Source: Lonicera japonica
Lineage: Eukaryota > Streptophyta > Magnoliopsida > Dipsacales > Caprifoliaceae
NCBI GenBank assembly: GCA_021464415.1
Contig: CM038468.1
Location: forward strand, 35,514,969-35,578,968
Direction: 5' to 3'
Length of the DNA stretch: 64,000 nt
The notes below the pieces were generated by a model, which made no database searches, was not told the DNA's origin, and saw only the letters and a program-made list of their open reading frames with translations. Shown one piece after another: positions 53,190 through 64,000 of the stretch. A program made the position numbers and the translations under genes. Numbering within the stretch: position 1 is the stretch's first letter; each line of letters starts with the position of its first letter.

Positions 53190-54450
53190 TATAGATTTAC
53201 GTATGCCGATTTACAGAATAAGTATGCATAGACATGAAGAGCTTGTACATCTTGATAGAGCCACATATAATTGACCATGACAGAAGACCGATTTGGGTAA
53301 ATAATTAAGATCAAGTTATTTACATTTGGGCACTTTCTTATTGCATCTGGAAAGTTGATAGTTTCTAAGGATTATACCTAATCTAACTAACAGTGAAGGA
53401 AACCTTTTCATTAAACTGAAAAAACCTAGGAAGGTGATATGAACATAAAGATCTAAATAAAGATATACAAATTAAATTACTTATTTAAGAAACCCGAGAA
53501 ATCAAATAATTCGAATTAATCATTACGTAGACGCATGTTAGCTTGCAAAGTCCAAATATATATATATATGTATGTATATTTCTTTCCAAAGCACAAAGTG
53601 CCTTAACAATGCTGCAACTATTTGCTTTTGAAGATCTCTGGGTATACTAGGAAAAATTTGCCTAAAGTCTCCCCCAAGAATAATAATAATAATACCACCA
53701 AACGGTTTAGAACTATCATGAATGTCTTATAAGGTTCAATTAACTACTTTAATACAATGACGTTACTGCATTAGAACCCCATCCCATAGAATTAGTTTAG
53801 CCCGCCGAAATAATTCTGCATGTGCTTATTGCTTTGTGAATCCATAGACTGAATTTTCTAATATATTAAGTGGACTGCATAATATAGAATGTGTAGTATG
53901 ACTCCCATGTAATAATCTTGAAGCAATCCCAGATGACACAAACATATTAATTATATCCCCTAAGTAGTGACACTTTGTAACAACAGTGTTATAAACAAAA
54001 GTCTTTCCGGTTCCTACAACCCCGCTTAAAAAGAAAGTAGTTCCCTTGTTTTCATAAACGGATGAAATTATTGGATTATAAGCAACAAGTTGACCTTCAT
54101 TAAGACAATCAACATTTTGTTATACATTTAGCTGGTCCACCTCACCCTGTAATTGCATATGTTCCCATATTAATCTATTACCGATGACAGTACTCCAATT
54201 ACCAGATGACACATGCATTGACAGGAAATCCACTAAACTCTTCCCTGACTTTTTAAGCACCTGATTAATAAGTACAGATTTTGCGAGACTTTACATAAGA
54301 AGTGCGGATTTTGTGAGATAAATCATCATATATATTTGCACAAAATTGATTTCACAAAGCATTCGATTTCAATGGAGAGCATTGCGTTAAAATAATACAA
54401 AACAATATTCTCAATTGAGATTCAGTTCTCATTATTGCTGGTTCTCTAAG
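53190..54450 (-). pseudogene. Helitron helicase core, right arm
   Basis: On the minus strand the Walker A region reads GVVGTGKTFVYN near 54000-54035. This is followed by GIASRLLHGSHTTHS, the Walker B area ([11 protein letters not shown] near 53650-53690) and finally the [10 protein letters not shown] end block near 53225-53285. Several stops interrupt it. It represents a PIF1-like SF1 helicase joined to Rep in plant Helitrons. The equivalent stretch is missing in the left arm. Confidence 0.75.
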
Positions 54451-54964
54451 ACGTTGAATTCACTATTCATCATCTTTCAAAAGACTTTTAGCAATACATG
54501 CAGCTTTATATGTTAGGTGTACAACATTGTTAACAGTTTTTAAATATTGAAATGATCGAGGGCCCTCCATAACAGTTAGTAAAAAACGCAGATAGTACCT
54601 TTCACCATTATTTGGATTAGCAAATAATATTCTACCAATTGAAGTGCCTTGTCTTTTCTCAATTCACAACTTTTTTTTGACATGTCAAACAAAATATTTT
54701 GAAAATTGTTGATATGTAAGCATTCGAGCTAAATCATTAGTAGAGCAACATTCAAAAGAATTTATTATTGTGGTTTGTTGATGTTCAGCTCTGTTAACTA
54801 TAGCATTGATTGGTTCTAAAGGGTTATAACTAACATTATGCATTCCCTCTAAGTGAATTACTAGATGCTAAAGTGAGGGGATCTTTTGATGCATATGATT
54901 TTCAAATATTCACCACACTGCCTTAGTATGTCTGATGTACCTTACGTCGATGTATTGTTTAATT

Positions 54965-55445
54965 TCATCTACTGCTCCCAATTAAAACCATTGTTGTTCG
55001 ATCGTAATCCTTATAAATATATTTATTAATATATTTCATACACTTTAGCCAGGCACAAACTTTCCCATTTATTTGATAGTTAAATAGTCTAGAGATGTAT
55101 GGATTATATGGCACAACATCTCTATTATAGACAACTTGTTTAGATCTAAAAGTATGTTTTAAACCATCATTGCGCATCTGATAGATTGGATACCCATCCT
55201 CGCTCATCGTAGTTTCATCTGCCTAATCTTTAGGATATTTTTAATGCATTTACCACTCTCCATAAACGGAACTTTAAGATTTCGAACACCACATGGTCTA
55301 TGCACCATACAACTTTTGATTGCTTTATATAGAAGTGGATCATAAATTCAGTCGGGGAATTCAGCACAAACTGTCGGTTTACTTGTTCACATGTTTGTAT
55401 TTTGTCCTGATCATGAAGAAATATTAACAAGTGCATGTGTGGCAA
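54965..55445 (-). pseudogene. Helitron Rep domain, right arm
   Basis: Two open pieces. 55445-55230 starts at the HUH motif (MPHMHLLIFLHDQ) and continues through a conserved FMIHFYI region. 55207-54965 contains EDGYPIYQMR, VVPYNPYISRLFNYQINGKV and the Rep tyrosine motif YINKYIYKDYDR. HUH and Y-x3-Y are the nicking and joining residues of rolling-circle Rep proteins. A stop and a frame change lie between the pieces at about 55210-55230. Confidence 0.8.
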
Positions 55446-55658
55446 CCAACACCTTTGGAATTCAAATCAGAAAACATGTGCCACTTTTTAACCAAATACC
55501 TTTTGTTTATCAATCTCAACCATCGAAGCCTGTCGCTTCAACTCAAAAACTTAGGCCACTAAATCAGGACAGTCATTTACTATTTAATGCAGTAATAATG
55601 CAGCTTTAATCTTAGGCTAGTTTGGATTTGTAGTCATTATTAGGAAAATGTCTGGATG

Positions 55659-55910
55659 TTAGTTGTATCGAGTTATGGCCATAAAATCTTGGAAGATTTC
55701 AAACATATATCTTGGACTCCTAGAAAAAGAGGACGGAAAAACTACTCGTTTACCAACTTGATGAGCTTTTAACTCATCGGGGGCAACATCGACTAAATCT
55801 GAGTATAAATTAGAACGAAGCTTTTGTTGGTTGAACCTAAAATATGCCAAAATAATTTTGTTCTGTTCCCGCCCATGCATCAACAATGAACTCTTGAAAT
55901 AATCTCCCAC
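55659..55910 (-). pseudogene. Helitron N-terminal region, right arm (QVGKR block)
   Basis: An 83-residue open stretch ending with AHQVGKRVVFPSSFSRSPRY and MFEIFQDFMAI. It matches the well-known Helitron block around GKRIVLPSSFTGGPRYM that precedes the HUH motif. It stands in the proper order between 56091-56273 and 55230-55445. Confidence 0.85.
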
Positions 55911-56090
55911 CCCTTAAGATGGTTGAATATCAGTAAGTCTTTTAAACAAATGATACCCGTAATATTGCAACTATACAAATCATTTGTTTGACACTTTACC
56001 CAATTGGCATCCCACAATTTGAATTTAGGTTTTCATCTAAAACAACAAAACATAGTGCAATGGCAAATAAGTTGGATGGCATTCATTAAT

Positions 56091-56582
56091 TTACATAAGT
56101 TGATCACTACTTTTTAACCGTATAATGATATCCCTTATTTCAGAGACCTCGGTACCATCTTCAAGAAGTATCACATCAATTTCATATAATGTAGGCAACT
56201 TATGCATTTGTCGATCTTTCGCTGCTGCATAATGAAGGTAAGTTGGGACCTCCTGATTATTCAAATGTTCCATTGTTAAAATTGCTATTGCCTGTCGAAA
56301 CTTATCTAAGACTGAGTTAAATCGTGTTAGTTTATTCTGGATTGTTCTTAGAACAACGGTTCTTAATAGCAGATATTACTAAGCACGATAATATAAAACA
56401 CACTCCACCTCATGAATATACAACTGTGCATAGACTGGATCTTGACCATCCAGTGGTTGTAATACACTTGTCCAATGTCGCAACGTCCCGTCTACGGTAA
56501 AGGCAGTAAAATCTCTACCAATAAGCACTCTTTCATCCATACGTACACCCAAAGTCGTAAAAGCATTTGTTGCATTACACAA
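56091..56582 (-). pseudogene. Helitron N-terminal region, right arm (upstream blocks)
   Basis: Frame 56582-56379 contains FTTLGVRMDERVL, FTVDGTLRHWTSVLQPLDGQ and PVYAQLYIHEVE, typical of the Helitron protein before the Rep domain. Frame 56273-56091 continues with LPTLYEIDVILLEDGTEVSE. A stop and frame change separate them. The left arm has the same blocks near 49990-50460, more decayed. Confidence 0.8.
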
Positions 56583-57223
56583 TTGAGTATAACGTAGAAA
56601 AGATTTTGACTGATCATCATTGCCATCATATAATGCTTGAATTTTGGGCAGAGGTGTTATGAGTTCTGGGAGTCAAATCTTTCCTTCTAAACAACATTTT
56701 CCAAAGAAAGGATGTTGATTAGATGAACTTGATAACCTTTCAGCTTTCTAGTGCATTGCTAAACAATAAGGACACCTTATATCCATTCTATCGAGGGTGT
56801 ATCTCCCAAAAATAGCATGAGGCTAAGGCGTTAGAGTTGTAATTAATGTCTCATCCTCTACCTAAGTATTATCAAGAATTGAGGGACTTGTTGGCGTTAA
56901 CCTAAAAAATAAAGTGTGGTACTTGAAAAATAGTCATTCTAAAAAATAAAATGTATAAATGCGTATAGTTAAGGAGAATTGAGTAAACTACCCAAACGAT
57001 TATAAAATTATTGCACAAGATCTAAATTGTCCCTCCAATGATAAAAAATAAGGATTTGACCACAAGATTTTGATTGAGTTCCAGAATGCCCATTGCATTA
57101 AATTTGGATATTAAATTAGGGAAAAAATGCCCTTAAATTGGACTGAATGAGTATTTTGAAACTCAAATTAGGACTCTGATAATATTTAAATAACCATTTA
57201 GGGTAATTAAATCAAAATTGGAT

Positions 57224-57680
57224 TTACCCATAATCTCTGTGAGGAGATGGTGGAATCGACGTAGGAGCAAGATGAGACGAATGATTTACCGGAGATGATA
57301 TGATGTTACTGTTTGATGAAAGTAATTCTTCATCACTTGAGTAGGAGCTAGAAAAAATTGATGAATTAGACCAAAATTGATGATAATTAGATGGACCAGG
57401 TTCCAACAATGAAAGATGGTGATATAAATGATTATTGATTTAATACATTCACGTTCATAAGAAGCTTGTTGGCGTGCCCTGGGAATTAATCCAGGGAAAT
57501 ATCTTGGGTGAATTGGGTCTTGCTAAGAGGTTTAAAGAATTTTTGTTTGCTTTTCTCTTTCACGACGGAAACGTTGGGCAAGCTGTCTTGATTGAACATC
57601 GTAATTTTTCCTTTCTCGTCTTTCACGTTGAGGAAGTGCAGCTTTGTAAATGATATTGTCATTGGATCCCTAAAAAGAAC
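57224..57680 (-). pseudogene. Helitron N-terminal Ser/basic region, right arm
   Basis: The basic stretch RQLAQRFRREREKQ (about 57540-57600) is followed by stops and the Ser-rich frame 57409-57224 (FSSSYSSDEELLSSNSN). The same block is at 49180-49325 in the left arm. It is not diagnostic by itself; the call rests on context. Confidence 0.55.
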
Positions 57681-58230
57681 ATAAAGTGTCTAATTTTAAT
57701 CTTAATCTTTATTTTTATCCTAATTATTTACACAATTCAACACAATAGTGTTGTCGAAATAATGTAGCATCTTAGTGTGGGCAACAATCTTTGGAAAATT
57801 TAATTGAAAGAATATACACGAATTATGGGAAGAAAAATGACTTTGGGTTATTAAACTTTGCATTTGCACATAGGACTTCCAGAACATATTCAGTTTATTA
57901 TGGAATTAAATTAACGGATATAATATAATTAATAACCATTTGCAATGCAGCAACTTGATTCTCCTTCCCTTTCCTTTTTCCCATATAAGATGTACTTGCT
58001 TTTTGGTTTCTTTGTTTTAACTTCTGGAGGGGTAACTTGCCTTAAGCATGGTATTCAATTTAGTTTTTTCTCAAATTACAATTTAAACATTTTTCTTGCG
58101 CAAAAACTCTTTCTGTTAAAGTAAAAAAAGATAAACAATCAAAAATAGAGAGAAATTAAAATCAACACATGTATAACAAAAGAACAAACAAATGTAAAGA
58201 TTTTGTAGAATAAAGAGGTAATGTTACCAG

Positions 58231-59340
58231 TTTACTAGTGAAGACGTAGCACAAACCATTCCTTCATGGCACAATTGAGATATAGACATGGCAGATCCAA
58301 AAAATCACGTAGCACAACATATTCGAAAATACAACAGATTAGGATCAAATATATACAACACCTTCAAATCTTGAGTGAAATTTAATAATCCAATATCACA
58401 AAACAAACCCCCAAATTTAGATTAAACATAACAAGGATAACTTAATCAAAAATGCCCAAATCACTCTCTCAACGAAGGAGAAAGATTTTCAATATAAATT
58501 CTACACAAATCTCAAGATTAAAATACAAATAAGCCTAAAAAAAACTTTTGTTCTCACAAATCCTAAAGAGAGAAAACGAGAGAGATAAATAGAAAGCTAG
58601 AGCTCGTTTTGAGGGTGTGGTGTGTTGATTGGCCACTCACGTAAAGAAATTCTCACATAAACATACACATGTGGCCAATCAAATAAAAGAGTTCTATTCA
58701 CATGGATCAAGACTCTTGAACCATTGATAAAAAGACAATGTAAGGCTTAGATTCAATCTCAAGAAAGCACACACTTAACACAAAGCTTTAACACTTAAAT
58801 TTTCTCAATTCTCCAAATCAAAACATATCCGGATAAAAAATCATTTAATAAAAACACTAAGTTTTGTTTTGAAAATAATTTTGAATAAAATCAATTGAAT
58901 AAAATCAATTTAATAAAATCAAGTTTGAATAAAATCCCATTAAATAAAAAATATACCTGTTTAAGCACACTCTTTAATAATCAGTCTTCGAGCTCCGCAA
59001 TTAATTCCAGCACGATAAAATCTTCAATAACGCGCGGTTGGACTGGGGTTTGCTTTCTAGACCGCTTTTGGCTCGAAATGGACAATCCTAGTTGCCCAAC
59101 TACGTGATGCCCAATGGAACTTTCAAATCTCTAACTAATAGAGATAATGGTAATTTATTTCTATCTAATAGAGATTTATCTTCAATCATATGATATGTAA
59201 TTATCCTCAACTAATCGTAAAGTTTAAGACTTGGGCAATTCCAATAATTCATTTATTTATTTAATAAATTATTAAATAATAAAATGAGTTAATTATGTGG
59301 GTCACATAAGAATTAAATAATTAATTCTTACAAGTTTTTA
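58231..59340. other. Non-coding sequence
   Basis: No gene. A 12-bp inverted repeat, ttgattggccac (58625-58636) and gtggccaatcaa (58671-58682), could form a hairpin with a 34-bp loop. Confidence 0.5.
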
Positions 59341-59900
59341 TTGGATGGATTCAATCTATTCTCAAATCTGCTTTTTTATCTCTGCTCGTTGATGTCAAGT
59401 GGTTGGTCTCTTTCTCCACTGCTTTTTATTTCGGTAGATGAAGTTCTCAGCAGGGCTTTCTCTGTTATGGTCTCAATGGGAAGTATCAAACGCATGAGAA
59501 GTCCTAGAGGATGTGCCCCTCCTTCTCACATACTTTATGCAGATGATCTTATTATTCTTTTAGTGCAGGCATGCAGCTCTCCCTAATGTGGAGAAAGTTA
59601 TGCATTTGTTAGATGACTATGGGGCAGTTTCTGGTCAGATGGTTAATAGGACTAAAAGTAGCATTGAAGGGTATGTTGTTTGCTTGATAATTAATTAGTA
59701 AAGTTAAAATTTTAGCTTGGAGAGCCTCTTATCATGAGCTGCAAACTAAAGGCAATTTATTGACTAGATGAATATGCGATGAAGGTTGTTGTCCCCTTCG
59801 CGGGTCTTAGTTGGAATCACAGCCCATGCATTATTGGACTGTCCGCACGCGGTTAACGTAAGGAAATTAAAGCAGGGTGGTCGAGTTCGTGGATGGGTTT
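59341..59900 (+). pseudogene. LINE (non-LTR) reverse transcriptase end and zinc-binding domain remnant
   Basis: The frame 59341-59586 contains SLSPLLFISVDEVLSRAFS and PSHILYADDLIILL, the LSPLLF and YADD motifs of plant L1-type RT. After a frameshift, the VSGQMVNRTKS block follows (59625-59660). From about 59700, ILAWRASYHELQTKGNLLTR, then CPLRGS and a HALLDCP-like block, match the RT zinc-binding domain. A piece between the two is missing. Several stops; dead fragment. Confidence 0.75.
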
Positions 59901-59916
59901 GTTGCAGGTGACTCTC

Positions 59917-59944
59917 GTACTACTAGTACTACTAGTACTACTAT
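59917..59944. repeat. Short tandem repeat of tactactag
   Basis: gtactactagtactactagt, continuing with another tactac, is a 10-bp unit repeated about 2.7 times, right after the LINE remnant. It may be a degenerate LINE tail or target, but this is not established. Confidence 0.5.
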
Positions 59945-62428
59945 AATTCAATCGAACGCGTAATTGCCAAAACATTTGATATGGAGTGGTCAGTTGTTTC
60001 CTAAAAATAAAGGTATATTTTTTTTTTCCTTTTCTTCTATTGATGATTGTGTGGGCTACTTTTGATTGCTCCCCCCTTATTTGAAAAACTTGGTATTTTT
60101 TGGTTAAATTACCCCAAATATTTAGTTATCCCACCCCCCACCCCCCACACCCACACCCACCAAAAAAAAACTCCCTCTTAATTTTGAAAAAAATAAATAA
60201 ATAATTTGTGGTACTAATTTTGCCCCAAGTAGAATTTTGTTCTCCCATTTCCTCTAAACTGTTGAAACATGGGTCAAATATGTTTTGAAAATTTGCCAAG
60301 TTCGGTACATAGATCAAAGATTTTAAATTTTCTCCTTCTAAAGCCTTAACTTTTTTTCTTACCCAAATAATTTGGTATGTTTCTCCCTATTATAAATTTT
60401 CAGTATCCTCTATTTTTTGTGTATCTTTACTTTCCCCCTTAAAATTCTAGGTTATCTTTACTTTATCATTTCTCAGTGAGTGTATTACTCTGAAGTTGAA
60501 AGTGGTCCTCTTTGGTAATGACTACTTTATGCTTTTACGGTGCCATTTGTAAAATAGGTTTAATTTAACATGTTACGGCAATATTAATTTTAACTTTTGA
60601 TATTCTTCGTACATTTTAATTAGATATGAAATATATATATATATATATATATTTGTATATCCAATATTTTTCATACTATTGAGGCAGTTTTGAATAATGC
60701 ACATTTACCCATTTGACAATTCCGATCCAAAATGAAGATGTAAATACTTAAATCACTCACCAGTTATGTTTCTTTCATTTCTGTTGTTTGTGAGAGATGA
60801 AGATTTTATACTGCTACATTAGTTCTATTGTTAAATATTTCATCCCCACCACGCCCTGATTTTACGTCTGATTTGAAGTTGATGTGGAACAGATAGCGGA
60901 TAAGTACCTGACCACACTGGATGATCGTAAGCCCGCTTAGTCCAAAAAGTGACGAGACTAGAATTGCCTGGGGCCTGGCTAATTTTACCCAAAACGGCCC
61001 AAAGAAATCATGTCCTGGCCTCTGGCGATGATGCACGTCGTTTTTCGGCCAAATTCCTCAGTTTAGGCCTCCGAATATGCGTTTTACTATTTAAGGCAAG
61101 TTTTGATTACACAATAAGCTGAGTTTGGAAAGTCGGATTTGATTTATGTCAAATCCCGCGTGATCCTCGACATCAACACAACATGATCCCATGATTTCTG
61201 CGATTTAATTTTTTTATTTTTGGTAGTTTTTTCGAATTTTTTTGAATTTGTTTTCTTTCTTGCATTTGTATCCTCTTATAAGAGGATTTCATTGTAATTG
61301 TTGAAGGCAGACTATATTTTAGGAAAATTTGAGTATTTTCTTTATATTGTGAGTTTATTTCCTTGCTTTATTAAGGGTTTATCCAATTCATAACTTCCCG
61401 CTATGTCAGAAAATTTTAGCATTCCACTAATTTATAAATTGATATGCAAATAGGCTACCAAAGAAGAGTGGAGACTGTCTGGCGTCCTACTATGGTATAA
61501 GGTAATATATTTCCTTTTCTCTAATACTTTTCAAAACTACGTATCTTTTATTTATCAAAACTAGACACAGAAGCGCATGCGATGGATTTGCATGCCTTAC
61601 TCCATGCATGCTCGTATGTAATTAAAATGGGAAAAATGAATATTAATGAGTTGTATGATCAATGGGTTGATCATTAGTATTAATTAAAAGGTCTTAAGTT
61701 TGAATCTGCTTATTAACATGATTTTTCGCAAAAAATAAGTATAACAGTGAAATAGGAAAATTAAAATTTTGATGTCATAACTTCCCTAAAATGAATGAAG
61801 GGATGTTTGGCTTTATATATTGGTATAGTTATATACATGCCATTAACCAATTCATGTGTAGCTCGATTACTAATCATTTAGTTGGGTGTATTACTCATTT
61901 TATTAATTGTGATTTTGTGATTATTATTAATGATTTTATTATTTAAAATTAATATTGGAAATTTTACAATTGTGCCCTTTGTTGACTTTCCAATTCAGAT
62001 TTTCATTATATTGCTAAATTTTTGCGTTGAATATGCGGAATTGGACTCAATAACTAAATGCTATAAAATAAGAAGTAAGAAAATTTTGAAATTATCTAGT
62101 CAGCAACATTGACCTATATCCTCTATTCAAAAATATTAAATTTTAAATTTTAAATTCAAACTTTAAGTCAAACAAATTATAGATAATATAGTTAAGATTT
62201 TTCATATATTATACTTAATAAATAAACTATATTATTAATAAATTCAAACATATTAGTGTAGACATATTAGGCAAATGGAAGTTAATGTAGCATACATATT
62301 GTGTGTTGTAAGTTCAAGGAGGATATTGGGTTTGTAAAGGTGCACCTTGTACAATTTTTCGCATAAACATTGTTACTTTCATTGTGTATTGAGGGAGACA
62401 TATCATGATAAAAATATTATTTCTAATG
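59945..62428. other. Non-coding sequence
   Basis: No gene recognised. A (TA)n run lies near 60633-60652. A less AT-rich block at 60840-61090, containing tagtccaaaaagtgacgagac and ccaaaacggcccaaag, looks like part of a repeat but has no identified partner. The frame 61930-62112 has no domain. Confidence 0.5.
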
Positions 62429-64000
62429 CCCCGTGTCCCATTTTTCACGTTACTACTCTTCGTAAGTTCGATTAAGGCTTAATTTTCACTTTGAATGGTG
62501 AATCTTTGATTCAGATTCCACATAAGTGATCCGACACCTCTAGCATGTCACATTAGTCAGGTTAAGTTTTCGTAAGTGATTATTTCACTATTCGGGTGGT
62601 CCGAATTGAAATCATCTTGTTAATAGCATGTTTTCACTTTACGCGATTTATGAATTTTAGCCCTCTTTGAGACATCATAAGTTCTCCAGTTCTTATCCGA
62701 TTAAGTCCCTGTTTATACTTATGTCTAGATTTTGATCTATTATGCAACTTTCATGTTTTGATCGAAAGTCAATTCATGTTCATCATTGGTCAAAACAGCG
62801 TGCGAAGTAGGTCAATCGCTAAATTTTGATCGTTCGGTAGCGTAACGGTAGACTATTATCTTTTATGGACTTCTGTGATTAATCTATCCATAATTTGGAA
62901 AAAGTTCTTTTGAAGTTGTAGATCTTTGAAAGCTTTCCATGGACATAAAGATCACCTCAATCTGAGTTCCGAGTAAGGAGTTACGATCAAAATACTAACA
63001 TCGGTCAATGCTATGGGAAGCAAAGCTTTGGATGAGATCTCCCAAAATTAATCTTGGAGCCCTAGAGACGAATTTTCTAGAGTTTTGACTCAAATTTTAT
63101 ACACCCAAACCATTATTTCTTCCCCATTTCGAGCCATACTTCCCCCACATATATTAAGAGAGTTCTAGAGAGACAAAGGGGAGATTTGTGAGATCATATA
63201 GTGTATTTCTCATCCAAGTTCAAGGATTACACCCACACAAACACTATTCATCATCTTCTTCAAATCCACCATTGGAGCTCAAAGGGGGGAAAGCTTGAGC
63301 TTGAGGTCCAGCCACTAATTCTCCACCATGGAGTTCAAGCTTGGTTCAAAGTATCATATGAGGTGGGAACAATAGTATTTAACTTGTTTTCTAAACTATT
63401 ATGTGTTGCATTTGGATTTTCACACCAATTAGGGGTTTTTGGTACGAAACCTAAGGTTCATGTTTGCACTTGGGTTTGGGTTGTTTAACCTTGAATTAAT
63501 GATAGACATTGGCTAAATAATTCTCAATATACTTGATTATGGAAGGAAATACAGACATATGATGATAATCTTAAGTGTTGATACAAAACTCCCATGAGAC
63601 GTATATTAGCTTTTGCTAACTTTTGAAATGCATGTGTAAATGTGATTCTTGAATTATATATTGTATATATTCATTGTAATTACACCCTAGATAACATATA
63701 TGCTTGAATTAGTGGGGTGTCATATTGTTAGTCGGAGGAGACCAGCGCACCGTAATTATACTGTAGAGGTGGAAAACCTTAAGATTAGCACATGGCTTGC
63801 TAGTACGCTATTGTAGTATGTAATACACACATAGAGCCTTAGATATCGACATAAAACACGTGGTGTGGTGACGGGGATTAAGAGTTGGGTTATAATCCTT
63901 CTAATTACAAACATAATTGAGAAAATGGCATGTTATACACATATGAAACTTGGAACCACATAAGAGACATGCTAGGCTTCTGATATGTAATTGGAAGTGC
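62429..64000 (+). mobile_element. Gypsy-LTR-like sequence, cut by the window end
   Basis: It begins tgccccgtgtcccatttttc, similar to the CGCCCCG-type start at 31168. It contains LTR-style phrases (gttgtagatctttgaaagctt, ccaccattggagctcaaag) that echo the minus strand of 34310-34640. The frame 63201-63488 lies in the presumed leader and is not a supported gene. No PBS or coding region appears before 64000, so the identity remains tentative. Confidence 0.4.

Larger units (their letters stand above)
48240..58230. repeat. ~10-kb imperfect palindrome of Helitron sequence
   Basis: The left arm (48240-52703) and right arm (52790-58230) are inverted copies. Matches are seen along the whole length: ggtaacattacctctttatt at 48240 against its complement ending at 58229, the Ser-rich block at 49180-49325 against 57230-57400, the Rep motifs, and the helicase end near the centre. 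The unpaired centre is about 90 bp. The right arm is ~1 kb longer because it keeps a helicase segment (about 53290-54400) that the left arm lost. Both arms are decayed at the protein level. Confidence 0.85.

Noticed and set aside
63201..63488. 95-residue plus-strand frame near the window end
   Set aside because: Similar phrases occur in the LTR-like sequence at 34300-34640, so it is probably LTR leader sequence and not a gene.

Overview
This is a nuclear window from a flowering plant, very probably a eudicot. It is AT-rich and made almost entirely of transposable elements and gene debris. Supporting signs are plant-type Ty1/copia and Ty3/gypsy chromovirus coding regions, an endogenous caulimovirid (plant pararetrovirus), Helitron Rep/helicase debris, Tourist-type MITEs, and two broken F-box/LRR genes resembling Arabidopsis At3g48880. 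I see no intact host gene, no RNA gene I can defend, and no CRISPR array. The species cannot be named from the sequence.

Layout. 1-752 is a 243-bp tandem repeat followed by the left half of an F-box/LRR pseudogene. 753-6385 is a complete, young Tnt1/Tork-like copia element on the minus strand, with 676/677-bp LTRs, target duplication GAAGT, tRNA-iMet primer site and polypurine tract; one nonsense codon and one frameshift break its polyprotein. It split the F-box fragment, which resumes at 6386. 6.9-8.4 kb is non-coding with one MITE. 8.4-14.9 kb is a decayed gypsy chromovirus whose gag region was amplified into three ~698-bp units. Its protease and RT are separated by a 535-bp solo LTR carrying a dense array of perfect heat-shock elements.

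15-29.3 kb holds a MITE, a non-coding LTR element (16771 onward), and, inside the right LTR of that element, an endogenous pararetrovirus (20852-28408, minus strand). The viral insertion is flanked by a ~0.89-kb direct duplication of its target. One viral junction lies exactly next to the tRNA primer site, and most of the movement-protein region has been replaced by an inverted copy of the viral promoter. 29.8-31.1 kb is a long-TIR element flanked by a perfect 14-bp direct repeat. 31.9-33.2 kb is a 1.3-kb solo LTR with a CACAC duplication. 33-37 kb is LTR-like and tandem-repeat sequence.

37.5-45.7 kb is MITEs, a SINE-like fragment, a second F-box/LRR pseudogene that keeps its intron, and several tandem duplications. 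48.2-58.2 kb is a ~10-kb imperfect palindrome: two inverted copies of a degenerate Helitron Rep/helicase gene around a ~90-bp unpaired centre. 59.3-59.9 kb is a LINE RT plus zinc-binding remnant. 62.4 kb to the end looks like a gypsy LTR cut by the window edge.

The sequences do not work together as a pathway. The window is a record of nested insertion, inverted duplication and decay. Its most interesting parts are the heat-element solo LTR, the pararetrovirus integration structure, the Helitron palindrome, and the palindromic U3 array of the young copia element.
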